64,000 bases of DNA from Anaerolineae bacterium (GCA_022823945.1 JAJEBK010000018.1:1-64000), one strand, 5' to 3'. Numbered from the stretch's first letter, positions 49,898 to 59,407 are shown. Notes: generated from the letters alone by a model not told the origin. Made by a program: numbers and translations.

Positions 49898-51073
49898 CTA
49901 CATCGCTTCACCCAGGCAAATTTCCAGATCGCGGGCGCTGCGCAGCCAGGTATGGTCCAGCGGCACATTCTTGCGCACGCCGACCACATCTTCCAGCGGC
50001 ACGGCGCGCACAACATCGCCATGAATGCCGACCATGATATTGCTTTCGCCAGCAGCGATAAAGTTGGCCGCCGCCGTACCCAGGCGCGTCGCCAACAAAC
50101 GGTCTTTGGGCGATGGCACGCCGCCGCGCTGCACATGGCCGAGTATGGTGACGCGCGATTCCAGCCCGGTGCGCTTTTCCAGCTCCCGCGTTAGCAGCAG
50201 GGTGTTGCCACTGCGCTCTTTTTCGATCTTGGCCAGCTCGGCGCGGATAGATTTGCGCATGCGTCTGGCGGCTTTGCTGGCGCTTTTGTCATCTTGGCAG
50301 CGCGCAATTTCGGCATTGGCTTCGGCCAGGCGGAGGCGGGCGTCATGCAGCTTTGCGCCGATTCGCTGTGTCATCGCGCCTTCGGAAACGGCGACAATGC
50401 TGAAACGTTTGCCACCTCGGCTGCGCTCGCGGATAGAATCGGCGATCGCCTCAATATTGAAGGGAATCTCCGGTATCAAGATGACATCCGCGCCACCAGC
50501 CAGCCCAGCGCCCAGCGCCAGCCAGCCGGTGTTGTGTCCCATGATCTCGCAGACGATGATGCGATGATGGCTGTGCGCTGTGGAATGCAGGCGGTCGATG
50601 GCATCAGTGGCGATGTTCAGCGCTGTATCAAAGCCGAAAGTCACATCCGTGCCGCTGACATCGTTGTCGATCGTCTTGGGCAGGCAGACCACATTGATAC
50701 CGAGCCGGGACAAACGGTGGGCATTTTTGGCTGTGCCACCACCACCCAGACAGACCAGCGCATCCAGATGATGCCGCTCGTAGACCTCGACCATGACATC
50801 TGTCATATTGCGCGACTTGCCGCCGATGGGCATTTTGTGTGGCTTGTCGCGGCTGGTGCCCAGGATCGTGCCGCCCAGTGTGAGGATGCCACTGAGATTC
50901 TCTGAGCCCAGCCAAATGATGCGATTTTGCATCAAGCCACGAAAGCCATCGCGAAAACCGATCAAGCGCATGCCGTGCTTGTCAATCGCCACTTTGCCCA
51001 CCGCGCGAATGGCGGCATTCAAGCCCGGGCTGTCCCCGCCGGCGGTGAGGATGCCAATCGTCTTTGCGCTCAT
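49898..51073 (-). CDS. 6-phosphofructokinase
   Basis: 391 residues. [16 protein letters not shown] at the N-terminus, [12 protein letters not shown] for fructose 6-phosphate and [25 protein letters not shown]. The nucleotide-binding motif is [10 protein letters not shown], with Gly replacing the Asp of GGDGT, and a Lys in PKTIDND as in PPi-dependent or mixed enzymes. A helical insertion (near residues 240-275, [15 protein letters not shown]) is present. Phosphoryl donor (ATP or PPi) cannot be settled. Confidence 0.88.
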   Translation of the reverse strand: MSAKTIGILTAGGDSPGLNAAIRAVGKVAIDKHGMRLIGFRDGFRGLMQNRIIWLGSENLSGILTLGGTILGTSRDKPHKMPIGGKSRNMTDVMVEVYERHHLDALVCLGGGGTAKNAHRLSRLGINVVCLPKTIDNDVSGTDVTFGFDTALNIATDAIDRLHSTAHSHHRIIVCEIMGHNTGWLALGAGLAGGADVILIPEIPFNIEAIADSIRERSRGGKRFSIVAVSEGAMTQRIGAKLHDARLRLAEANAEIARCQDDKSASKAARRMRKSIRAELAKIEKERSGNTLLLTRELEKRTGLESRVTILGHVQRGGVPSPKDRLLATRLGTAAANFIAAGESNIMVGIHGDVVRAVPLEDVVGVRKNVPLDHTWLRSARDLEICLGEAM

Positions 51074-51218
51074 TTGCTAGCCTCGTCAGGACATATTCAT
51101 GCCCACACGATTTGAACACAGCCGCGCGCAGAAGGCAAATTGGGCGGCTGGAACCAACCTCTTGGGCGGTTGAACTGTGCTATGATTCGCCCACAAGCCG
51201 CATCACAAGGAGTCACAA

Positions 51219-51779
51219 ATGCCCGTTCTGGAACGGCTGATTGATGCCGATGCCTTTTTGGAGATGCAACTCCTGCCGGAATACCGGGACAACGAATACG
51301 AGTTGATCAATGGAGTGATGGTCGAGATGCCGCCACCAGGATTCGTGCACGGGGAGTATGCAGGGAAGTTATTCCATTATCTATGGCAATACGCCAGAAA
51401 GTATGATTTGGGCAGGGCGAGTGTCGAGGCGGGATTCCGCTCTGCGCGCGACCCGCATATCGTTTTGCGTCCCGATGCCGCATTCCTGACTCATGCCCGC
51501 GCTCAACTGATCCGCGGACGGGGCTTGTCGCCAGTCATGCCCGACTTGGCGGTGGAGATCGCTTCGCCAAGCGATACCCTGTCGGCAATGCGCGAAAAAG
51601 CCGGGCTATACCTGCGCAATGGCATGCGGCTGGTGTGGCTGGTATTCCCGGATGACGAGCGCGTCGAAGTGCACAACAGCAGCGGCGAGAGCCAGTCCTT
51701 GGGCACAAGCGATGCCTTGACCGGCGGCGATGTGCTGCCCGGCTTCCGGCTGGAGCTGGGGAAGCTGTTTTCGCTCTAG
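51219..51779 (+). CDS. Uma2 family endonuclease, copy 1
   Basis: 186 residues of the DUF820/Uma2 group, PD-(D/E)xK fold. Catalytic-type residues are in LRPDAAF and AVEIASPSDTLSAMREKAGLY, followed by VWLVFPDDERVEV. The role of the family is unproven. Residues 1-33 and 106-165 are nearly identical to the two following copies, while the central part (about 34-105) differs. Start ATG has AAGGAGTC upstream. Confidence 0.85.
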   Translation: MPVLERLIDADAFLEMQLLPEYRDNEYELINGVMVEMPPPGFVHGEYAGKLFHYLWQYARKYDLGRASVEAGFRSARDPHIVLRPDAAFLTHARAQLIRGRGLSPVMPDLAVEIASPSDTLSAMREKAGLYLRNGMRLVWLVFPDDERVEVHNSSGESQSLGTSDALTGGDVLPGFRLELGKLFSL

Positions 51780-51826
51780 GGCAGTCGGAATAAAAACAGC
51801 GCAAATCAGACAGAAGGGAGACGACC

Positions 51827-52387
51827 ATGCCGGTGCTGGAACGGCTGATTGATGCCGATGCCTTTTTGGAGATGCAACTCCTGCCGGAATACCGGGACAA
51901 CGAGTATGAGTTGATCGATGGAGAAATGATCGAGATGCCGCCACCAGGTTTCGTGCATGGAGAGTTTGCTGTAAGGCTGAGTTACTACATTCACGCATTT
52001 GCCAAAGCTCGCGGGTTAGGCAGGACGACGGTGGAGTCTGGTTTTCGTTCTGCATTCGATTCAAGATTGGTGCTGCGCCCCGATGTGTCCTTTACAAGGC
52101 ACGATCGTGCACCAAAGCCTGGCGATCGCGGGCTGAGCGCTGTCATGCCCGATTTGGCGGTGGAGATCGCTTCGCCAAGCGATACCCTGTCGGCAATGCG
52201 CGAAAAAGCCGGGCTATACCTGCGCAATGGCACGCGGCTGGTGTGGCTGGTATTCCCGGATGACGAGCGCGTCGAAGTGCACAGCAGCAGCGGCGAGAGC
52301 CTGTCCCTGGGCATAAGCGAGACTTTGACTGGCGGCGATGTGCTGCTCGGCTTCCGGCTGGAGCTGGAGCGGTTGTTTTCGCTCTAG
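51827..52387 (+). CDS. Uma2 family endonuclease, copy 2
   Basis: 186 residues, same family and length as copy 1. The conserved ends match copies 1 and 3, but the central region (from about EFAVRLSYYIHAFAKA to HDRAPKPGDRGL) is its own. The leader, including GAAGGGAGACGACC, is duplicated before copy 3. Probably co-transcribed with its neighbours. Confidence 0.85.
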   Translation: MPVLERLIDADAFLEMQLLPEYRDNEYELIDGEMIEMPPPGFVHGEFAVRLSYYIHAFAKARGLGRTTVESGFRSAFDSRLVLRPDVSFTRHDRAPKPGDRGLSAVMPDLAVEIASPSDTLSAMREKAGLYLRNGTRLVWLVFPDDERVEVHSSSGESLSLGISETLTGGDVLLGFRLELERLFSL

Positions 52388-52439
52388 GGCAGGGCAGTCG
52401 GAATAAAGACAGCGCAAATCAGACAGAAGGGAGACGACC

Positions 52440-53000
52440 ATGCCGGTGCTGGAACGGCTGATTGATGCCGATGCCTTTTTGGAGATGGAACTCCTGCCGG
52501 AATACCGGGACAACGAGTATGAGTTGATCGATGGAGAAATGGTAAATATGACTGCACCGGGTATCGGCCATGGACTGCTCGCGGGAGTGATGTTCATGTT
52601 TTTGTGGAATCATGTGACAGAATATGATCTTGGCACGGTTGCGGTAGAAGCAGGCTTTCGCTCTACTCATGACCCACATCTTGTGCTGCGCCCCGATGTC
52701 GCGTTTATAAGTTATGCCGCGCTGCCCAAGAAAGGGCGCAAAGGTTTATCGCCTGTCATGCCAGATTTGGCGGTGGAGATCGCTTCGCCAAGCGATACCC
52801 TGTCGGCACTGCGTGAGAAAACCGGGTTATACCTGCGCAATGGCACGCGGCTGGTGTGGCTGGTATTCCCGGATGACGAGCGCGTCGAAGTGCACAGCAA
52901 CAGCGGCGAGCGCCAGTCCCTGGGCATCAACGAGACCTTGACCGGCGGCGATGCGCTGTCCGGCTTCAGGCTGGAGCTGGGGCGGCTGTTTGCCTTGTGA
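52440..53000 (+). CDS. Uma2 family endonuclease, copy 3
   Basis: 186 residues, third tandem copy. Catalytic segments RPDVAF and AVEIASPSDTLSALREKTGLY are retained. The centre (NMTAPGIGHGLLAGVMFMFL) again differs. Its stop overlaps the start of the trmH-like gene (GTGA, 52997-53000), so translation may be coupled. Confidence 0.85.
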   Translation: MPVLERLIDADAFLEMELLPEYRDNEYELIDGEMVNMTAPGIGHGLLAGVMFMFLWNHVTEYDLGTVAVEAGFRSTHDPHLVLRPDVAFISYAALPKKGRKGLSPVMPDLAVEIASPSDTLSALREKTGLYLRNGTRLVWLVFPDDERVEVHSNSGERQSLGINETLTGGDALSGFRLELGRLFAL

Positions 53001-53674
53001 GCGGGCCTGTGCCTACCCAAGCGCGCCTGCAAAAGCTGAAACGCGCGGCGAGTCAACGTCAACCTGGCTTGACGATCGTGACTCAAGATGTCTTCGACCC
53101 GCACAACCTGGGCGCGATTGCCCGCAGTTGTGATGCTTTCGGCGTCCAGCACCTGCATGTCATCTTCGAGAGCAGCGACCCATTCGACCCCAAGACAATC
53201 GGCAAAAACAGCTCTACCGCCACCAACAAATGGTTGCAATACCACACGCATTTCGATAGCGAAAAAGCCTTGCGCTCGTTGAAAAACGATGGCTGGCAAG
53301 TGGTCGCGACCGTGCTGGACGATGCTGCCGAGTCGCTGTTTGATGCGGATTTTGGTCAGCCTTGCCTGGCCTTGCTGCTGGGAAACGAGCGCGACGGACT
53401 TTCGCAGCGCGCGCTGGAACTCGCCGACCGGCGCGTAACCATCCCCATGCGCGGCATTGCGCAAAGCCTGAATGTTTCGGTTACGGCGGCGCTATGCTTG
53501 TACGAGATCACACGCCAGCGGCAGGCTCTTTCCCCAGAGCGCCTGCAAAACACAGCCGAGCAGACCACGCAGACCTTGAATTACTTTCTGGAGATGCACG
53601 CGCATTTGGGGCGGCGCAGCAAGCAGCAGCGCAAACTGCGAGCGAAACAGCGACTGTCAAAAAAGCCCCGCTAG
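52997..53674 (+). CDS. TrmH-type tRNA 2'-O-methyltransferase (SpoU family)
   Basis: 225 residues. SPOUT knotted-fold motifs are DPHNLGAIARSCDAFGV (motif 1, with catalytic Arg), LLGNERDGLS (motif 2) and IPMRGIAQSLNVSVTAALCLYE (motif 3). These match TrmH, which methylates G18 of tRNA. A basic tail (SKQQRKLRAKQRLSKKPR) may bind RNA. GTG start overlaps copy 3 of the Uma2 genes. Its end overlaps the DUF3090 gene by 4 nt (convergent). Confidence 0.88.
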   Translation: MSGPVPTQARLQKLKRAASQRQPGLTIVTQDVFDPHNLGAIARSCDAFGVQHLHVIFESSDPFDPKTIGKNSSTATNKWLQYHTHFDSEKALRSLKNDGWQVVATVLDDAAESLFDADFGQPCLALLLGNERDGLSQRALELADRRVTIPMRGIAQSLNVSVTAALCLYEITRQRQALSPERLQNTAEQTTQTLNYFLEMHAHLGRRSKQQRKLRAKQRLSKKPR

Positions 53675-54237
53675 GTCCAATAAAAAATGATGCGTCCGTT
53701 CTGCCGCGCGTCTGGTCGGCCCGATTTGACTGTGTCCACGGCATGCAGGCTGAGCGCGCGCATCTGCTGGCGCGTGCACCACATGCGCACCACCATGGGA
53801 TCGCCTTCGTCTCCAGCATAAGGATTGAAGAAGTCGGCCACGCTGTCGGCGTCATCCACATCCAGTTCATCAAATTCGTCGTCCAGCTCATCCGGATCAC
53901 TGGGTACATATTCGGTCGCCACCAGGATGATCTGGTCGCGGTCGCGGTCGTGCGCCAAGCCCATTTGGGCGATGCGAAATAGCGGCTCGATCGGCTCGCG
54001 CAATTCCATATCCAGTTGGCTGAAATCGGCTTCTGTAGCGGTGTTTTCACGCGAATCGATATCATCCAGCATCTCTGTGATGGCGGCCGACAGGGCATGC
54101 GCTTGCTCTTTTTCAATCGTAAACGAGACGATGCGATTGTCCTTGCCCGCTTGCAAGTGAAAGGTACGTTGTCCTTTGGGGCCGATCGTGCCAACCGTGA
54201 CGAAGTCGACCGGATTCAGTTCAATCACATTGCTCAT
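53671..54237 (-). CDS. DUF3090 family protein
   Basis: 188 residues. IELNPVDFVTVGTIGPKGQRTFHLQA, FTIEKEQAHALSAAI and a very acidic stretch (DELDDEFDELDVDDAD), then CTRQQMRALSLHAVDTVKSGRP. These are hallmarks of DUF3090, mostly known in actinobacteria, usually encoded next to a histidine phosphatase. That neighbour is present here with an ATGA overlap (54234-54237). Function is not established. Confidence 0.85.
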   Translation of the reverse strand: MSNVIELNPVDFVTVGTIGPKGQRTFHLQAGKDNRIVSFTIEKEQAHALSAAITEMLDDIDSRENTATEADFSQLDMELREPIEPLFRIAQMGLAHDRDRDQIILVATEYVPSDPDELDDEFDELDVDDADSVADFFNPYAGDEGDPMVVRMWCTRQQMRALSLHAVDTVKSGRPDARQNGRIIFYWT

Positions 54238-54899
54238 TGCGCCCCTCCATTCCGCGGCGATTGCTCGTCCGTCTTGCCGCGCGCCGATTTCAGCGCCTGC
54301 AGGTGCGCGGTGTCGTTCATGTTCACTATGAAGGGTCGGCTGTGCCCCAGCTGCAAAGTGCTGATGGAGGCGGGCGAAATCACGATGCGCTGGAATACAT
54401 CCAGATGCATGCCCAAATAATGCGCCAATGTCATTTTGATCAGGTCGGCATGAAAGACCAGCGCGATCAGCTGATTGGGATGAAGCTGCACCAGCGCTTC
54501 GATGGCATCGACGATGCGCGTTTGTACGCCGCGCATGGATTCGCCTTCGGGGAAGACCGCCCGCGATGGATATTCCTGCACGACCGCCCACATCTTGCGC
54601 TTCGATAACTCGGCGATCGCCTTGCCCTGCCAGGCACCATAACGCACCTCGCCGATTTGTTCACTTGCCTGGATGGTCAAGCGCGGATGATGCGCAACGA
54701 TGGCGGCGGCTGTTTCCATAGTGCGCTCGATGGGGCTGGCATAGAGATGGTCGAGCGGTGCTGCTGCCAAACGCGTTCCCAGCGCCTCGGCTTGCGCGCG
54801 GCCTTCATCGTTCAGGTGCACACCGGCTGTCCAACCCGCCAACTTGCCCGTCTTCACGAAGTCGTTGACCGCGTGGCGTATTAGCAAAATCGTCGTCAT
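54234..54899 (-). CDS. histidine phosphatase family protein (MSMEG_4193-like)
   Basis: 221 residues. The phosphohistidine motif LLIRHAVNDF replaces the usual RHG; the second catalytic His is in ALVFHADLIKMTLA, and YASPIERTMETAA and EVRYGAWQGKAI are typical. It hydrolyses phosphate monoesters; the subgroup is named putative phosphomutase. It is translationally coupled to the DUF3090 gene, a pair conserved across phyla. Confidence 0.85.
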   Translation of the reverse strand: MTTILLIRHAVNDFVKTGKLAGWTAGVHLNDEGRAQAEALGTRLAAAPLDHLYASPIERTMETAAAIVAHHPRLTIQASEQIGEVRYGAWQGKAIAELSKRKMWAVVQEYPSRAVFPEGESMRGVQTRIVDAIEALVQLHPNQLIALVFHADLIKMTLAHYLGMHLDVFQRIVISPASISTLQLGHSRPFIVNMNDTAHLQALKSARGKTDEQSPRNGGAQ

Positions 54900-55048
54900 A
54901 AGTGGCTTCGCCGCTGCCAGTGAATTCTCTAGAGCATATCATATTCGCCAGCTCATCGGCTAGCCAGTCTGCGCATAGCCGCCGGTTGCTGTGTATGATA
55001 CCAGAGGCGCGGCTCAAGTCGCGCAGTCTGCGCGTCAGGAGAAGAGGC

Positions 55049-55867
55049 ATGCAATTCGCCATCAATTATTCGCCGCAAGCGCTGCAGCTGTGGCGCGAGG
55101 GCTTGATCACAGTCGACCTCTTCAAGTGCCCGGACTGGCCCGACCTGGTCGCCGAGGTCAGCCGCTACCATGCGCTGTATGTGCATTGCAGCCTGATTGT
55201 CGGGCTGGGAAAGCTGGCAGATGTCGACATGGAGGCGCTGGCTCGCTGGCTGGATACGGGCGAAACGAAAGTCATCAACACACATCTTGTCGCGTTGCGC
55301 TCCACATTTGCGCCCGGCGAACGCGTAGATGCCGACGCCATCGTCTCGCACATCGTCCACGAGCTGGAGCCGCTCTGCAACCGCTTCGGCGCGGAACGCA
55401 TCTTGGTCGAAAACCTGACTTGCCCATTGCGCGGCTGGGGCGCAGACCAACTGCCCGCATCAGTCGACCCCGCAGTGATTACGGCAGTCTGCGAACGCAG
55501 CGGCTGCGGCCTCTTGCTCGATCTGGCGCACGCCACGCTCGCTTGTGAAGGCACAGGGCGCGACGATATCCGCGGCTATCTCGATGCCATGCCCGTGCAC
55601 AGGCTGCGCGAACTGCATGTAGTCGGCATCCAACCCGAACCCGATGAGCTGGGCATACGCCACGACCACTTCGCCCTGACCGAAAGCGACTGGGCAATCG
55701 CGGAATACGCGCTGGGGCAGATCCGCGCGGGCAAATGGCGGCATCCCGAGCGCATGGCGTTTGAATATGGGGGCATCGGCGAGAGGTTCGCTTTCCGCAG
55801 CGATCCAGCTGTTATGGCAGGGCAGGCTCCGCGTCTTTACGCCCTTGCCAAATCGGCATGTCCATGA
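55049..55867 (+). CDS. DUF692 family protein (MNIO-like TIM barrel)
   Basis: 272 residues from ATG 55049. ILVENLTCPLRGWG (Glu-Asn metal site), LLLDLAHATLACEG, ELHVVGIQPE, RHDHFALTESDW and MAFEYGGIGERF. These match DUF692, whose studied members are multinuclear iron oxidative enzymes that modify peptides. The first 15 residues are MQFAINYSPQALQLW. No precursor peptide or partner protein was recognised next to it, so its substrate is unknown. Confidence 0.75.
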   Translation: MQFAINYSPQALQLWREGLITVDLFKCPDWPDLVAEVSRYHALYVHCSLIVGLGKLADVDMEALARWLDTGETKVINTHLVALRSTFAPGERVDADAIVSHIVHELEPLCNRFGAERILVENLTCPLRGWGADQLPASVDPAVITAVCERSGCGLLLDLAHATLACEGTGRDDIRGYLDAMPVHRLRELHVVGIQPEPDELGIRHDHFALTESDWAIAEYALGQIRAGKWRHPERMAFEYGGIGERFAFRSDPAVMAGQAPRLYALAKSACP

Positions 55868-55893
55868 ATTTCGCCATTGCCGGGCAGTTGCCT

Positions 55894-58773
55894 TTAGGAC
55901 CGGCGCGACTCGACGAATTCAATTGCGGACAGCAGCATGTCCAGGCCCCTCGCGCGATTGCCGCTCAGATGCAGGCGGATGGCGCGGCGTCCGTGCCCTT
56001 GCAGCGCTTGCAGATCACCAGCTGCCTGGGCTGCGAAAAGGGTGCCGAAGCTGTAGTCAAAACCGGGAATGGACAGGTCGGGTGCGGCATCGGCGGTCAA
56101 CTGCCAAAAGACGCCATTGTCGCCGCCGCCTTTGTGATATTGCCCGGTGCTGTGCAAGTAGCGCGGACCATAACCGATCGTAACGGCGCGTTTGGTCACA
56201 TGGCGCAGTCGCCGCTGCACTTGTTCCAGCATGCGCGCTTCTTCGGCAGTTGGCGTGAAGTAAACGAGCAGCGCAAAGTAATCGCCAGCTTTGGTGCCGG
56301 CCATTTGCGCGCCGATCACCTGAACGACATCGCTGCCATTGAAGCCATGCTGCCGGCAGAGCTCGCGCAGGGGACCAAGCGTGTGTTCGTTCGCGTAAAG
56401 CTGTAACGATTCGCGCGTCATTACGGGCGCGGACTGTGGCAGGCTGCCCGACTGGCGGACTGTATCCAACAGCGCTTGGGTGGCATCTTTTGCTTCGGTC
56501 ACATTGGGCTCGTCGAAAGGATTTACGCTCAGCAAAGCGCCGGCGATGGCGGTGGCATATTCCCAGCGCAAAAATTCGCCAGCGATCGCCAGCGTGTCTT
56601 CCAGGCGCAGGGTGACGCGCGGATGCCCGGCTTCGCGCAAGGTGCGCACAGCTGCGTCCATCTGAGCCACATCGGCGTCATCGTCCACGCGCAAATAGAC
56701 AAACAGGCGGTCGGTCACATAATCGTGCGGCAAGCCAATCGCCGCTCCCACCACTGGCAGCGCGCCTTTGCCTTCTTTGCCCAGGCTTTCCGCCAGCAGT
56801 TGCTCTGCCCAATCGCCGAAGCTGCGCAGCGACTCGCTGGTGTAGATGGTGATTTTGTCTCTGCCTTGCAGCGCCAGCGCGCCGATGACCGCGCCCAACA
56901 GCAAGCCGGGATGATAATGCGCCGGGATGCCTTCGCCGATGGTGCCCAGCATGGTATCCGCCCGCTCCCACAAGCCCGCCAAATCCAGCCCAATCAAAGC
57001 TGCGGGCACCATGCCGAAGTAGCTCAACGCGCTGTAACGGCCGCCGATATCCGCGGGATTGAGAAATAATTCGCGCACACCAGTTTGTTTGGCGGCTTGC
57101 TCCAGACGCGAGCCAGGATCGGTGATGACGATGAACTGCTCGCCAGCGCCGCCCGTCTTCTCCCAGAAATAATGATCGAGCGCCAGAGTCTCGACAGTGC
57201 CGCCGGACTTGCTGGCGACCACGAAGAGCGTACTTTCCAGCTCAATGGCGTCTTCGACCTGGCTGATGCGCGCGGGGTCGGTGCTGTCCAGCACGATCAG
57301 TTGTGGGAAGCCAGCTTGCCGACCAAATGTGCGCGCCAGCACTTCGGGAGCAAGTGAACTGCCGCCCATACCCAGCAGTAGAACATGCCGCCACTGTCCA
57401 CCCCGCACACTTTCTTGCAGGGCGGACAAGCGCTCGCGGTCGATAGTCGTGGCGATATCCAGCCAGCCCAGCCGCTTGGCGATTTTGTCGATGGTTGGCG
57501 CGTGGTTCTTCCACAAGCTGCCATCTTTGTTCCACAAGCGCGCATTTGCCAATTGCTCGTCCAGGTGGTCTATGGCCTCGTCCACCGCGCCGTGATAGAT
57601 GCCCAGCGCCAGCTTGGTGCGCTCAATGATGCCGCTGCGCAACAAGGTTCGTTTGGCAGCCACCTGCGAGATCAATTTTTCAAAGGCGTCAATGAAGGCA
57701 TCCACGCCATCGTCTTGCAGGCGAGTCGTTACTTGTGCCAGGTCGACCCCCAGCTCTGCCAGGCGGTCCAGCGCTTCGTCGGGCGGCAAAAAGCCTGGCA
57801 TGTCTTTTGACAGGGTGTCGGCGGCAGTGCCATGATCTTTGAAGGCGGCCAGTGTCGCTGGCGGCAGCGTGTTGACGGTGTGCGCGCCGATCAAATTATC
57901 GACATACAACGTGTCGGAATAAGCGGGATTCTTGGTGCCGGTGGAGGCCCAAAGCGGACGTTGCGCCTGGGCGCCAGCAGCTCGCAGTTGCTCAAAACGT
58001 TCGCCTTCAAAGATGCGCTGGAAAGAGCGATACGCCAGCTTGGCGTTGGCGATAGCGGTTTGCCCCAGCAGCCGGCTGTTGGCGCTGATGCGGGCTGTGT
58101 CTTGCCGCAGCTGTGCCGCGCGGATGTTGTTCTCGAGGATGTGGTCGACCATCACATCAATGCGGCTCAAAAAGAAACTGGCCACCGAAGCCACGTGTGT
58201 AACATCTTCGCCAGCAGCCAGTCGTCGCTCCAGCCCGCGAATGAAGGCTTCGGCAACTTGCTCATAATTGTTGATGGCAAAGATGAGCGTCACATTGACA
58301 TTGATGCCGGCCCCGATCGCCGCTTCGATCGCCGGGATGCCCTGGGGCGTCGCCGGGATTTTTATCATCAGGTTGGGGCGGTCGACCGTGCTGAAGAGGC
58401 GCTGGGCTTCGTCGATTGTGCCTTGCGTGTCGCGCGCCAACAGTGGCGAAACTTCCAGGCTTACATAACCATCGCCGCCGCCGCTGCGCTCATAGATCGG
58501 TCGGAAGAGGTCGGTCGCATTTTGGATGTCCTCGATCGCCAGCGCCTCGTAGATATCGGGCGCGTCCAGATCCAGCATAGTCATGATAGCGCTGTCATAA
58601 GTGTCGGAATCGCCGATGGCTTTCTGAAAGATAGACGGGTTGGAAGTCACCCCCAGCACGCCTTCTGTTTCGATGCGGCTTTGCAGCCCGCCATTGCGCA
58701 GGTCATCGCGGTGAATGTAATCGAGCCAGGCGCTCTGTCCGAAATTCTGAATCTCCAGCAAGGGATTGCTCAT
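55894..58773 (-). CDS. bifunctional transaldolase/glucose-6-phosphate isomerase
   Basis: 959 residues, a natural fusion. The N-terminal transaldolase (about 1-365) has GVTSNPSIFQKAI and the Schiff-base Lys in LMIKIPATPQG near residue 134. The C-terminal isomerase (about 390-959) has LLGMGGSSLAPEVLA, the sugar-phosphate loop SKSGGTVETL and GGRYSALSYFG. It links the pentose phosphate pathway with glycolysis. Such fusions occur in several bacterial groups, including Chloroflexota and cyanobacteria. Confidence 0.92.
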   Translation of the reverse strand: MSNPLLEIQNFGQSAWLDYIHRDDLRNGGLQSRIETEGVLGVTSNPSIFQKAIGDSDTYDSAIMTMLDLDAPDIYEALAIEDIQNATDLFRPIYERSGGGDGYVSLEVSPLLARDTQGTIDEAQRLFSTVDRPNLMIKIPATPQGIPAIEAAIGAGINVNVTLIFAINNYEQVAEAFIRGLERRLAAGEDVTHVASVASFFLSRIDVMVDHILENNIRAAQLRQDTARISANSRLLGQTAIANAKLAYRSFQRIFEGERFEQLRAAGAQAQRPLWASTGTKNPAYSDTLYVDNLIGAHTVNTLPPATLAAFKDHGTAADTLSKDMPGFLPPDEALDRLAELGVDLAQVTTRLQDDGVDAFIDAFEKLISQVAAKRTLLRSGIIERTKLALGIYHGAVDEAIDHLDEQLANARLWNKDGSLWKNHAPTIDKIAKRLGWLDIATTIDRERLSALQESVRGGQWRHVLLLGMGGSSLAPEVLARTFGRQAGFPQLIVLDSTDPARISQVEDAIELESTLFVVASKSGGTVETLALDHYFWEKTGGAGEQFIVITDPGSRLEQAAKQTGVRELFLNPADIGGRYSALSYFGMVPAALIGLDLAGLWERADTMLGTIGEGIPAHYHPGLLLGAVIGALALQGRDKITIYTSESLRSFGDWAEQLLAESLGKEGKGALPVVGAAIGLPHDYVTDRLFVYLRVDDDADVAQMDAAVRTLREAGHPRVTLRLEDTLAIAGEFLRWEYATAIAGALLSVNPFDEPNVTEAKDATQALLDTVRQSGSLPQSAPVMTRESLQLYANEHTLGPLRELCRQHGFNGSDVVQVIGAQMAGTKAGDYFALLVYFTPTAEEARMLEQVQRRLRHVTKRAVTIGYGPRYLHSTGQYHKGGGDNGVFWQLTADAAPDLSIPGFDYSFGTLFAAQAAGDLQALQGHGRRAIRLHLSGNRARGLDMLLSAIEFVESRRS

Positions 58774-58842
58774 TGGGTCGCCGCCTCCCGACGTTATGCA
58801 GCTTGCCTGTCTGGCGTCATTTTAACAGGCTTGGTGGCGCAG

Positions 58843-58860
58843 GGCAATCGCATCAAAATG
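58843..58860. repeat. GGCAATCGCATCAAAATG motif
   Basis: Matches the end of the element at 4249-4266 and the motif at 42933. On the minus strand its TTGCCC could be the -35 box of the Tal-Pgi gene, with TAAAAT 17 nt downstream. Confidence 0.45.
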
Positions 58861-58923
58861 TGTTGAACTGGGGGAACTCAATGCTGGCAAAGGCTGAATC
58901 TGGGCAGTGCGGGCTTGTTCTGG

Positions 58924-59319
58924 TTATTCAACGATGCTTTCGACCATGCCCTCGCGAGCGAGAATGATGCCCTCGAGGCGCGCCAGGCGCTGGGTATTGT
59001 CGTCCACTTTGTCTTCTATACGGCGCAGGTCCGCGCGAATCTTGGCGTTTTCTGATCGATACTCTGCGCGCGACTCGCTGATTTCACGGCGCAATTCTGA
59101 AATATGGGCAAGCATTTCCTCACGCAAGGCGGCGTTGCCAGCAAGCATTTCCTCGCGCAGGGCGGCGTTGTCGGCTTTGAGTTCCTTACGCAGATCATCA
59201 TACCGTTTCTCCAGAACATGTTGTATGCGCCACACCGCGCCCAAAATCGCCAGGATTGTAATGACGAGTTCTAAAGAAAGGTTCGTGTCGAAATTCACTT
59301 CAAACTCCAACCTGCCCAA
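58924..59319 (-). CDS. membrane-anchored coiled-coil protein
   Basis: 131 residues. One membrane helix (LELVITILAILGAVWRI) then a long coiled coil with repeated NAALREEMLAGNAALREEML and AEYRSENAKIRADLRRIEDK. It has the same plan as the protein at 38505-38933 but different repeats. Function unknown. A shorter start at Met near residue 35 would remove the helix and is unlikely. Confidence 0.65.
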   Translation of the reverse strand: MGRLEFEVNFDTNLSLELVITILAILGAVWRIQHVLEKRYDDLRKELKADNAALREEMLAGNAALREEMLAHISELRREISESRAEYRSENAKIRADLRRIEDKVDDNTQRLARLEGIILAREGMVESIVE

Positions 59320-59407
59320 TCTCTGCTGCTAGCTAAGTCTAGCGCAGTTTTTCAAGATTTCCAAGTTGACTTGACGCCGCGTCAAGCAAATTCTGCATCC
59401 GCGCCCA

